The notes beneath the pieces are model-generated. The model was not told the origin of the DNA. It did no database searches and saw only the letters and a program-made list of their open reading frames with translations. From NCBI GenBank assembly GCA_964036665.1, contig OZ038528.1:3044501-3108500 (forward strand): DNA of 64,000 nt. The letters run 5' to 3'. Position numbers and translations under genes: made by a program. Below, piece by piece: positions 1-10,335 of this stretch (within the stretch, counting starts at the first letter, position 1; every line of letters starts with the position of its first letter). Source of the stretch: Gordius sp. MW1 (lineage: Eukaryota; Nematomorpha; Gordioida; Gordea; Gordiidae).

Positions 1-1135
1 TTAGAGGATTGTATGTAGGATTCTAATTCGTTGAGAAAATGTTGGCAATTAGGGGTGCGAGGGGGTTGCCCATAGCAGTGCCATCAATTTGGTCATAATT
101 TATATTATTAAACTGAAAGTTATTTGTTGTGCAAAAATTTAATAGCTCTTTAAATACTGATTTAGTGAAAGGAGGTTGTTCAAGTCTATCATAGATTTTT
201 ACACAATAATTTTTAGCAGAATCTAAAGGAATATTGGTAAATAATGACTGAATATCAAAGCTTACAAGTGAAAATGAAGTCGGTAAACTACAGTGTTTTA
301 ATCGATTAATTAGATCTAAAGAGTTTTTTAAAATTAATGGTGAAGATACATGTGGTTGCAATATTGATATAAGGTGCTGGCTTAGATTAAAATTGTAGGA
401 GTTATAGGATGACACAATTGGTCTTAATGGAATTAAAGGTTTATGAATTTTGGGTAGCCCATAAATTAGAGGAGTGCGAGATGTGGACGGTCTTAACTTC
501 CAGTATAAGGAGGTGCTGATTTGATTATCTTTTGAAAGATTTAATAAGAAGGTTTGTAACTTTTTTTCACGGGCATTAGTAGGGTTTCTTTTCAATTCCT
601 TAAATAAAGTATTGTCTTTTAAAATATCAAACATTTTTTTGTTATAATCATCTGTGTTCAGAATTACTAGTTGACCACCTTTGTCTGATTTACAAATTCT
701 TATATTAACATTGGATTTCAATGACTTAACAACTGAAAAAACTTTCTTATCTTTAATTAATTTCGATTTGTTAACTTTCAAAGGGCAGTCATTATTTAAG
801 GTGTTAGATAAAAAAGATTCTAATGAGTTTCTTAAATGTAAATAGTCTGGATGTTGTTTTTCTATAGTGGTTAGAATGTTATTAAAGCTGTTCAATGTAG
901 GTAGTAATTTGAGTTTATTGTTGTCAAGACAGAATTTAGGTCCAAGATTAAGCAAATTGATTTGAGATTGATTAAAGTTAGTGCTTGACAAATTTAAAAA
1001 TGCTGGTTTATTGTTATATGCTTTAGGTTTATTTTCTATTGATACCGAGGGTTTCTTGATGGGAAGGGAAGAAAAAGTTTTGTGTTTAACTAAATTATCT
1101 GACTTTTTTAAAATTGTTTGAGCTGGATAAAACAT
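1..1135 (-). pseudogene. Penelope-like element, 5' half of reverse transcriptase
   Basis: The 370-codon minus-strand frame (1135 down to 23) is the N-terminal and palm-proximal part of a Penelope-like (PLE) reverse transcriptase. Family blocks are visible: the YGLPKIHKP block with LRPIVS downstream, the motif A block SFDIQSLFTNIPL and the motif B block GTAMGNPLAPLIANIF. The frame breaks just after motif B through a one-base loss in a T run near position 23. The reading continues in another frame to the window edge, so the copy is decayed or mis-sequenced there. The catalytic motif C of this copy is outside the window. The ATG at 1133-1135 is the only good start, and 1136-1264 would be its 5' leader. 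A second PLE piece begins immediately upstream in opposite orientation. PLEs are retroelements with a telomerase-related reverse transcriptase. Confidence 0.85.
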
Positions 1136-1264
1136 TTTATTGTAGGCTAAAATGTTTGCGTACTTTATAAAAACATTATAAAAGTCTTTATTATTAGTAA
1201 ATAATAAATTTTGAAGATCAAAGAGTTTATAAGAAAGAGTGAGTTTGCTAAAATAAAGGTTAGT

Positions 1265-2243
1265 AATCCTACATACAATCCAATAAATTATTCCCTCCTT
1301 TTTATGCCAGATATGTTGATGACATTTTATGTATTTGGCCTCATAACCTAACTAATGACTTAGATGATTTTTTAAAAACATTAAATTCATTCCATAATAA
1401 CATTATTTTTACAGTTTAAATAGAATCAAATAATCAGTTACCATTTCTAGATTTAACCCTCCATAATTTAAATAAAGAGATCATCACAACAGTTTACCAT
1501 AAACCTACTGATTCCTATCAGTATATACCATGGCACAGCCATTCCCCCTCTTCATTTAAAATAAACACATTTAGAATGATGATTAAAAGAGCAATATCTC
1601 ATTGCTCTCGAGAGTGTGATAGGATTGTAGAAGTTGACAAGATAACACAAAGATTTTTAGACCTCAACTACCCACTCGACCTGCTGACAAACATTAAAAA
1701 TAAATTAATATCAGGAGCGAATCCCCCCACAATAATAAAATCTAATATAAACCATTATATATCCATACCTTTCCACCGAAGTCTTAATAATAATTTCCTC
1801 AAGGAATTAAATAAAATTTTTCACAAACATAATATAGATAATTTTAAGTTTTCTCAGAAAACATCATCCAACCTATTTGCACTCATAAAACCTATTAATA
1901 ACATAACCGATAAAAATTATATCTCTAATTTAATATATAAAATCTCCTGCGCCGATTGCAACCAATTTTACGTGGGAGAACAAAGAGAACCTTAGATGAA
2001 AGAATTAAAGAACACAAAGCCCCGCTGACACGATGCGCGACCCACTCCGCCATAGCAGAACACTCTCTACAAAACCAACATACCATCGACTGGGACAACC
2101 CGACTCTCCTCTACCGATCTCAGTATAACAAAGAAAGAAAATTCATCGAAAGCGTTCTAATCGACCGCCTCAAGCCCCAAATCAATGATCAACCAGGACA
2201 ATTCAGAAATTACAAACACATACACCCACACCTTCCTCTATAA
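1265..2243 (+). pseudogene. Penelope-like element, 3' half: RT motif C plus GIY-YIG endonuclease
   Basis: From 1265 the plus strand encodes the part of a PLE protein that follows motif B. RYVDDI (motif C) is encoded at about 1309-1326, followed by the thumb with LPFLDL, VYHKPTDSY and HSHSP blocks. The C-terminal GIY-YIG endonuclease has IYKISCADC, then FYVGE, and an R-x-x-EH helix in the next frame. Three breaks are visible: an in-frame TAA near 1419, a frame change near 1985, and a missing N-terminal half. The piece is joined head to head to the minus-strand 5' half. Both pieces include the same 17 bases (1265-1281 and, reversed, 6-22), so they are overlapping fragments of one PLE family. 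No functional protein can be made from this copy. Confidence 0.85.
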
Positions 2244-2594
2244 CTACCTGTTATCACTATACACACCCTATTACCCTTTTGTCTTTCCCCTATTGTTTCG
2301 TAACCGCCTTATTTTGTAATTGCCATCCTTTACACTATTCTTATAGTTGCTATTGCTTCATTTTTATAATCCCCTTTTGTATTTTACCTTATCCTTTATC
2401 TTAAAGTTGTTTACCCCATCTTTATCTTAAATTTGTTTATCCCACTATTTCAATAAGTGTTAACTCTCTTGTTCCAACCGGTGTTCGCTATTATTCACCC
2501 TCCTATTTCAACTAGTTTTCATTATTTTTGTTTATAAATTAAAACTTGTCGACACCTTCTCGTTCATTGGTAATTCACATCACTTGTAAGTTAC

Positions 2595-2628
<34 letters not shown>

Positions 2629-2656
2629 ATTGATAATGGTCGCTGGACGACCGAAA
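2629..2656 (+). ncRNA. Decayed hammerhead-ribozyme-like motif of the Penelope-like element
   Basis: Just 3' of the GIY-YIG frame, TTGATAA (2630-2636) is followed by a perfect 5-bp stem (GGTCG 2638-2642, CGACC 2648-2652) with a 5-nt loop, then GAAA (2653-2656). This is the order of a type I hammerhead core (CUGANGA, stem II, GAAA). Hammerheads are established components of Penelope-like terminal repeats. Two core positions differ from consensus (C to U, G to A) and a helix III is not convincing, so I expect it to be inactive. A T-rich run (2590-2628) precedes it. Confidence 0.3.
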
Positions 2657-2661
2657 TATCT

Positions 2662-3181
2662 AAACCCATTTCCACCCTCGCATTTTATCAATCCTAAACT
2701 ACCATTATTGGAAACTAACTTTATAAAAGAAGTATATATTTTAAAAAGGTGAATGAAACATATTGAACTTGTTAGATATCAACAAAATTATATTGACACA
2801 TTTCATAAAAATTAAAAATGTTAAAACTGTGATGATATTAAAATTAATCTAATAAATTATATATCAGAATACATAACTATTGTATTAATACTCAATTTGT
2901 TACTTGGGAATTAATGATAAAGTAAAGAAGTATATAATGTACCCTCTCAAATAAGGTCAATTATGAATTAACACCTAATTTTTTTTAAAAATATCGTATA
3001 TCTTGTAATATCTTACTTATTTATGGTATCAAATCCTTTTTTCTTTAACTCTCCTGTTCGAAGAAAACGACATAGCGCAAAACCACATTATATGATATAG
3101 GACGGTAGTGTTATTCAAAATGGAGGCAAATTTCACACACAATTTGCCATATGGAACATATGATATGATTCAGTTGCAATT
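2662..3181. other. AT-rich spacer, no gene seen
   Basis: No reading frame or family homology is recognised between the Penelope-like piece and the first inverted-repeat element. The sequence is AT-rich and appears unique. Confidence 0.5.
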
Positions 3182-3190
3182 GTCCAAAAA

Positions 3191-3374
3191 GGTGGCCCGT
3201 CAACTCGCCGAAAACAATCTCGCCGAAAATAATGTCCCCCAGCTAAAAAATGTCCCCAAAATGTCCCCAAATTTGTGATTGGTATGGGTTAGGGTTAATA
3301 AGCTTGGGGACCTTTTTTTAGCTGGGGGACATTATTTTTCGGCGAGATTGTTTTCGGCGAGTTGATAGGGCACC
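3191..3374. mobile_element. 184-bp MITE with ~58-bp TIRs and 9-bp target duplication
   Basis: The two ends are near-perfect inverted repeats of about 58 bp. Each carries the blocks CAACTCGCCGAAAAC and TGTCCCCCAGCT, and the outermost bases are GGTG. Both flanks carry the same nine bases, GTCCAAAAA (3182-3190 and 3375-3383), a clear target-site duplication. The ~70-bp centre has no coding capacity and includes GGGTTAGGGTTA. A 9-bp duplication is typical of Mutator-like (MULE) elements; the superfamily assignment rests on that length alone. Confidence 0.8.
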
Positions 3375-3570
3375 GTCCAAAAAGCAAAAAACCAATATAA
3401 ATGTCTACGGAAATGCATGAATGTTTATACGCACTTTATAATCATACATTTTATACGGGACCGGGTCAAAACCGCAGAAAAAAAACAGCAGAATTGGTCA
3501 GAACTGATCAAGACTGGTCAGAACTGGTCAAGATTGAACATCTGTTTATTGATATGACAAATTAAAATGT

Positions 3571-3965
3571 AAGTTTTAACCTATCTTTTATTCATAATTT
3601 ATATTATAGATGTTGTATACTAATACTTCCATGGATATCATATTATATTTACAATTTTGGAAATAAAGGAAATAGAATTAAAAGTTTTAACCTAAAATTC
3701 TATTCATAATTTATATTAAAGATGTTGAATACTAATACTTCCATGGATATGATATTATATTTATAATTTTGGAAATAAAGGAAATAGAATTTAAGTTTTA
3801 CCCTATCTTTTATTCATAATTTATATTATAGATGTTGAATACTAATACTTCCATGGATATGCTATTATTTTTACAATTTTGGAAATAAAGGAAATAGAAT
3901 TTAAGTTTTAACCTATCTTTTATTCATAGTTTATATTATAGATGTTGAATACTAATACTTCCATC
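3571..3965. repeat. 111-bp tandem repeat, about 3.5 copies
   Basis: Units starting AAGTTTTA recur at 3571, 3682, 3793 and 3903, giving periods of 111, 111 and 110. Each unit contains ATACTTCCATGGATAT, and the last unit is truncated. It lies inside the 1.36-kb TIR element. Confidence 0.9.
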
Positions 3966-3979
3966 TTAGATTGGTGAGG

Positions 3980-4107
3980 AGGGTTAGTGTTTTAGGTCTG
4001 GGTTAGTGTTTTAGGTCGAGGTTAGTGTTTTAGGTCGGGGTTAGTGTTTTAGGTCGGGGTTAGTGTTTTAGGTTAGGGTTAGTGTTTTAGGTCAGGGTTA
4101 GGGTTAT
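3980..4107 (+). repeat. Telomere-like minisatellite, ~19-bp unit
   Basis: Six to seven imperfect copies of a unit GGTTAGTGTTTTAGGTCGG end in plain GGTTAGGGTTAGGGTTA. The unit looks like a degenerate derivative of the TTAGGG telomere repeat. It abuts the 111-bp array inside the TIR element. Confidence 0.85.
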
Positions 4108-4870
4108 ATTGATTATCTAAAAGTCATATTATTCTGCTACTTTTTAATCCTGCTACTTTGACCCTTTAAAATGTTTTGCCTTTACACTCATTTAAGTTTT
4201 TTTTATAAATATTTACTAGATTATAACAGACCAATTTTATTAATATTTACTAAATTATAACAGACAAATAATCAAGTGGTAATAATATTTAACATTGCAT
4301 CTCTTTCTTTATATTTTAGATAACATGATATTGTTTTTAGAAATTGAGATGGGTCTATTTCACTGTTAGTATAATGTTCTTTTAAATTATTGATACAAGA
4401 TTCTTTGTTGATTTCTTTCTTAGATTTTGGGTTTATTGTTTTTCCTTGGTTTATTTTATAGATATTTGAGTTAGTTTCTTTCTGTATCTTTTTGAGATAA
4501 TCAATAAATTGATAAATATTGGGTCTGATAATTTTTACCCATATTAGCTTTGATGTAAGAATATTGACCAAGGGTCAGTACCTGCCCACTTCTTGAAGAT
4601 TTTTTAAATTCTAACCAAATATGCATTAAAATTTATATTTTGTATACTTATTCTCTTCTTGCTCAAAAATGAGACAAATTCTTTAAAATAAGACATGAAA
4701 ATAACAATTAAATATATGCTGTTTTGTCGTATAATTCTAAAATGTCTATGCGCTTCGCATTTTCCATCCCCCCGACTTTTTCTGCTATTTTTTGATAATT
4801 CTGCTATTTTGACCCCGATTCATTTTATACATTAAATGAATAGGTAAGACGAATATAATGTAAATTCTAT

Positions 4871-5860
4871 CATTGATGATCAAGTATAAATGTAAATGTA
4901 AAAAAAAGGAATATGATAAAGAATCTTTTTGTTAGGTATGTTAGTGATGACTATATAAAACAAACTTGAATATGCGTAGATGTTTATTCCTGATAATTCT
5001 TTTAATAGAATCATTTAATCAAGTATAAATGTAAATTAAAAGGACTATGATAAAAAATCTTTTGTAATGTTAGTGATAACTATATAAAATAAACTTGACT
5101 ATGTGTAGATATTTTATGTTTATTCTTGATAATATACTTCTAATAGAATCATTGATGATCAAGTGTAAATGTAAAATAAAAAGGAATATGATAAAGAATC
5201 TTTATGTTAGGAATGTTAGTGATGAATATATAAAACAAACTTGAATATGCGTAGATGTTTATTCCTGATAATTACTTTTAATAAAATCATTGATGATCAA
5301 GTGTAAATGTAAAATTAAAAGGAATATGATAAAAAATCTTTTGTAATGTTAGTGATAACTATATAAAATAAACTTGACTATGTGTAGATATTTATGTTTA
5401 TTCCTGTTAATATACTTTTAATAGAATCATTGATGATCAAGTGTAAATGTAAAATAGAAAGGAATATGATAAAGAATCTTTATGTTAGGAATGTTAGTGA
5501 TAAATATATAAAATAAACTTGACTATGTGTAGATATTTTATGTTAATTCCTGATAATATACTTTTAATATAATCATTGATGATCAAGTATAAATGTAAAA
5601 TTAAAAGGACTATGATAAAAAATCTTTTATGTTGGGAATGTTATTGATGACTATAAAAAAACAAACTTGACTATGTGATATTTTATGTTTATTCCTGATA
5701 ATATACTTTTAATATAATCATTGAATCAAGTATAAATGTAAAATTAAAAGGACTATGATAAAAAAATCTATGTTGGGAATGTTAGTGATGACTATATAAA
5801 ATTAACTTGGCTATGTGTAGATATTTTATGTTTATTCCTGATAGTATACTTTTAATAGAA
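4871..5860. repeat. ~140-bp tandem repeat, seven copies
   Basis: The block CATTGATGATCAAGTRTAAAT recurs at 4871, 5012, 5150, 5288, 5428, 5574 and 5719 with spacings of 138-146 bp. Copies are AT-rich, differ by small indels and carry no reading frame. The array begins about 40 bp after the target duplication of the preceding TIR element. Confidence 0.9.
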
Positions 5861-6927
5861 TAGATGTAGTTATAAAAGTGAAAGTTTAATTACTAAAGCT
5901 TAAATAATGTTAGACATTAGAAATATTTGAGGGTGTTAATCAGAGATCAGATTGCCCGGGCCGGGCAACTGCTTTAGATTTTTATTTTCGGGCGGGCCCG
6001 GGCGGGCACGAGTATTTATAAAGTATATATACTTTAAACTTAATTAACACTCCGTCGGTCGGGTCTAAAATGCTAACACGGATGGTATTTGGGGTCATAA
6101 TTACCCCAAACTTTAAATAGCTATAACTTCCATATTTTATAATATAAACTTGTCAAAATTTGCAAGAATAATATTTCAACTCTTATACGTTCATTAATAT
6201 ATTAATTTGGCTATTTGATCAAGTGGTTAAAATTTTATATCTATCTTTAGAACAACCCCCAAAATTTTTCCCCTAATGACTATTTTGCCTCATACCCAAA
6301 AAAAACTATATTATATTTTATGGTTTAATTAATAAAATCTTATAAAAGAAGGTTGAAACTATAAATGTGGAAAATTTGGTAATAATCAACCCAAAAACAA
6401 AAAAAATAGAGATGTTCAAACTTAGGGCAATTTTTGGGCTTTAATTTTTTATAGCAAAAAAAGTTATTGTTGGTCTTAACTCATATTCTTATAAATTGAA
6501 ATGTTATTTTATAAATTTTTTATACAGATTTATAATAAAAGAACAAAATTAAGAATATGAAAAAATTTAAATGAAAAATGTTATATAAGAAATTTTATGA
6601 GGCTATAAAAGTAGTTACATACACATTTTATACATATATTTTTGGTCACAAATTCTAGTTATTTTAGGTAAAATTCTTAAATCTGGTCACTTTATCTCAA
6701 ATATAACCTAAGAGGTACAGGATACTAATTATATTTATTCATTTGGAAATTTACAAAATATATATACAAATGTGACATTGTTGCTCTAAAATGTTTAAAT
6801 CTCTGCTCCATAAGTCATTGAGGTTTTGATGATTCAATTTATACAAATAAAAAATCAATTATAAGGACTAAATTTATTGTAAATATCTAAAAAATACAAT
6901 ACAATATGCATATAATAGCATTGAGTT
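5861..6927. other. AT-rich non-coding stretch with one GC-rich island
   Basis: No gene is seen. A GC-rich patch at about 5955-6012 is made of CCCGGGC and GGCGGGC motifs like those in the hAT-type elements elsewhere in the window, probably a fragment of one. Confidence 0.5.
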
Positions 6928-7335
6928 ATTTGAGAGTAATTGCACTTTGTATACTTTCTGCATCAGAAGCCATCGAATCTAAGACAAGTGTAAAATTCTG
7001 GTTTATGACTAAATGAACTTACAGTTGGTGGTGGTTGGGATGGATGAATATTATATTGCACGTATACTTTCTGCAGCAGAAGCCCTCAAATCTAAGACAA
7101 GTGTAAAATTCTGGTTTATGACTAAATGAACTTACAGTTGGTGGTGGTTGGGATGGATGAATATGATATTGCACGTATACTTTCTGCAGCAGAAGCCCTC
7201 AAATCTAAGACAAGTGTAAAATTCTGGTTTATGACTAAATGAACTTACAGTTAGTGGTGGTTGGGATGGATGAATATGATATTGCACGTATACTTTCTGC
7301 AGTAGAAGCCCTCAAATCTAAGACAAGTGTGAATT
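6928..7335. repeat. 113-bp satellite block 1, ~3.5 copies
   Basis: AAGACAAGTGTAAAATTC recurs at 6981, 7094 and 7207, and AAGACAAGTGT at 7320, a strict 113-bp period. Each unit includes GGTGGTGGTTGGGATGGATG and TACTTTCTGCAKCAGAAGCC. The same unit occurs at 13466-13580 and 16643-17075. Confidence 0.92.
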
Positions 7336-8361
7336 TTGACACGCGTGTTATTATCTCCTGACATTTGGATTGCATCATTTTTTCATCATTATGAGTAAGT
7401 TTATAACCATTTAAAAAATATTTTTTCCAAAATACATCATTAATAATTTATTATTTTGTGGTAGAACTTTTTTGTCTAATAACTTATTGATGACAAATTT
7501 TAGTAAAAAAGTCCCTAATTTACATTATCAGAAAATAATATTAATATTGTTTTTCTTATTATAAATTTTAGTAGATAAAAAATGGCACGCAATGGGAAAA
7601 ACGCTATAATTTTGACTTCCTATAAGTGACTAAAAAAAAAAAAAATTAAGATAGACTTTATGGGCTCGAATCATTAGCGATTGCTTAAATAATATAAGTG
7701 TAAAAATTTCTAGTTTTAGTACTGATTGTAATTGTTTAAAATCTCAGATGCTTGTGTAAAATAAAACATCGCCAGAATTGATGAATTTTGCAGCTTCGGA
7801 TCTTTTTATATTATTTTATTCATAATACTTCTAACCTTATATTGGAAATTAATCTTAAAATTATTGCCACTTGCAATTTTGCTTGTCAACTGATAAATGA
7901 CTTAACCTAAATTCTTGATTAAAAGATAGACTTTATGGAAAAATTAAGCGCCAAGGTTCAACAAAAAGTATAGTTTAAAATGTATTTTAGCGCTTTTGGG
8001 TCATATTGAACCCCTAAAACCTACTGATTTTAGGAAATTGCTTCCAATTAATAGTTTTCATTGGGGCGCCGAGATTATAAATAGAGGGGGTCCCCTACCC
8101 CCCCCCCCCCCCCTGGCTACCCCCATAGTAACTTTCTTTCAAAAGACATTTTTTGGTGTGGTATTGTTGAAATAGCATCTATATTCAAGGTTAAACAAAG
8201 TTAACTCTGAGAAATAGGATGCCTATACATAGCATACGTTTTACCTGTATTCTAGGCTCCTTCAGCACATTTGTGAAAGCATTTGCTAAAAAACTGCCAT
8301 TTTATGTTTGTAAAACAGCACAAACAATAAACTTCATTTTAATTTCCCGCTTATAATTAAC
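7336..8361. other. Non-coding stretch with a partial MITE end
   Basis: No gene is recognised. At 8066-8129 there is a partial copy of the small dispersed MITE (purine-rich end, long C run, CTGGCTACCCCCAT). Confidence 0.45.
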
Positions 8362-9136
8362 TAGAGGCCTGCAAAGCTACTTTTTTTCAACCCGACCCGA
8401 CCCGAAAGCGTTTTTTAATTTTTAATTCCCAACCCGAACCCGACCCGACCCGAAAGCGTTTTTAAATTTTTAACCCGAACCCGACCTGACCCGAAAGCGT
8501 TTTTAAATTTTTAACCCGTACCCGACCCGACCCGAAAGCCTTAATAAAATAAGTATAAAATTTTAGATCTACTTAATAATGAATAAAACTAACTTTTTTG
8601 TTGATTCATGAATATTTAGTTATATCTTTATGTAGTTAAATTTATAATTTACTCTATTATAGACTATAAACAATAATAAATATTCATTTGTAATATTTTA
8701 CCTTTCGTGATTCAACTTTAAATTCAATATTTAATTATATCTTTATATAATAAAATTTATAATTTACTCTATAGGTATAGTCTATAAACAATAATAAATA
8801 CTCATTTGTTAATACTTTACTTTTACCCTTCGTGATTCAGCTTTAAATTTGCCTCCAAACTAAACGAATTAAAAAAATAGAAAAGGAAATTGATTATATG
8901 AATGAAGAATGATTATAATTAATTATACAATGCGATATTGTTTTACAAAAATTATAGATAATAGCATTAATTTAACAAATACGTTTCGTTCATTTTGTAA
9001 TGTAAGATTCATATCCTTTGACCCGACTTTATAAACTTAACCCGACCCGAATGCACTCGAAAAATTTCAACCCGAACCCGACCCGAAAATTTTTAACCCG
9101 ACCCGACCGGTTTCGGGTGACCCGTGCAGGCCTCTA
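8362..9136. mobile_element. 775-bp non-autonomous hAT element rich in CCCGACCCGA motifs
   Basis: The ends are perfect 12-bp inverted repeats, TAGAGGCCTGCA at 8362-8373 and its complement at 9125-9136. They are flanked by the same 8 bp, TAATTAAC (8354-8361 and 9137-9144). An 8-bp duplication with TAG-type ends fits the hAT superfamily. Inside each end are runs of CCCGAACCCGACCCGA and its complement, and the AT-rich centre has a diverged duplication (about 8560-8700 and 8700-8830). There is no transposase frame. Confidence 0.82.
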
Positions 9137-9144
9137 TAATTAAC

Positions 9145-10335
9145 TATAATTAACTACACCGTCCTGTCCATAACATTACACATCTTTCAGTTAACTTTAA
9201 TCTAGGCTAATGAAAGTAGAGATTAAACTGTCATACTCGCACAAACACTCACCACATGTGCATTAACAGCCACCGTAATTTTTCACTGCTCGCTAAGACC
9301 AACTCACACCATCCCTCCTGCACTTATTTAAAAAAACATGTTGACATAAATGCACACGTGTATGCTTAAAACCCCCTCTCTATCGACTTCCCACATAAGG
9401 GTCCGTTTGATACCTAACAAACCATCTAGCAAAATACCAGTATCTAAGAATAGTGCAACGAGATATTTCTTAGCAGTTCTTTTGTCTCTAATAAGGTCTT
9501 GTTGGGCCAGTTGTTATTCACCCTTGCGTCCTTTAGGTTACTCTTCTTTCTTATAATTTCTTTGTCCACCGCTTACTTGTCCAGCAACTTATCCCTCGCT
9601 TATGGTACTAGTCTTCAAAGACTCTTTGTTTGATGTTTCCTCGCAACTGCTAAGTAATGAGAAACTTTAATATAGAAGGAAATACTCTAGTCAATGTGTT
9701 AAAGTCCAAGTCGGTGCTAGAATTAATAATCGTCATCATACTAAAACGCAATCAAAGCACTTAAAATAACCTTACTGAGTATTTTACTTTGCAATCAACA
9801 TATTTGAAATATTTAAGCTCCCCCCCCCCAAATAACCCTCTCACGACCCAGCTACATCCATAATACCCTGGTAATTTCTTTCCCTCGGCCTAATCATTAT
9901 ATGTGATTGGACAAAGATGTTTTAACAACATATGAAACAACAAAATTCACTCCCCACAAATGTCTTCGGTAACACCCTATCTCGACATCTTTACTTATAT
10001 GAGCTATGGTTAATATCCACCTACTTCCAAATCAACCCAGATCAATCGCTCCTAAGTACATTAATCCATGCGTTTGCTGATAACCTCGTTCTTAGAAGTG
10101 ATCTGAAAACTGTTACTTAACATTTCGTCATATTATTGGTAAGCGTTGCTGCATTTACTGGTAACGTCAGGGCCCTATCCTCAGACCTGCTGAATACTAC
10201 CCACATCTTCCCTTTTAACAGAACTAGGGCTTGTAGTCTACAACTCATTATCTCTAAATATATAACATCTAAGAAAGGGTTTAAATCATCCGTCCATAAT
10301 CTATTCCTCAACCTCGACCACTATCTTAACCGCTA
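9145..10335 (+). other. Probable LINE 5' region, no recognised ORF
   Basis: Between the hAT element and the LINE start codon there are only short frames with no family resemblance. The base composition is more balanced than the surroundings and similar to the LINE body. This may be the element's 5' untranslated region, but its 5' boundary and target duplication could not be found. Confidence 0.35.

Larger units (their letters stand above)
3457..4820. mobile_element. 1.36-kb non-autonomous TIR element with 10-bp target duplication
   Basis: CATTTTATAC occurs directly before (3447-3456) and after (4821-4830) this segment. The ends are imperfect inverted repeats built around CGGGTCAAAA and GCAGAATT; a third copy of this end motif lies inside near 4132-4164. 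The interior holds a 111-bp tandem array (3571-3965), a telomere-like minisatellite (3980-4107) and a 99-codon minus-strand frame (4571-4272) that I cannot assign and do not call a gene. No transposase is present, so this is a passively moved element. The 9-10 bp duplication suggests a Mutator-like mobiliser, as for the neighbouring MITE. Confidence 0.65.

Noticed and set aside
4272..4571. 99-codon minus-strand frame inside the TIR element
   Set aside because: No family resemblance, AT-rich Lys/Asn/Ile composition and no exon context. I cannot support it as a gene.
6928..7335. Possible CRISPR-like array
   Set aside because: The 113-bp units are contiguous without unique spacers, and the DNA is eukaryotic.
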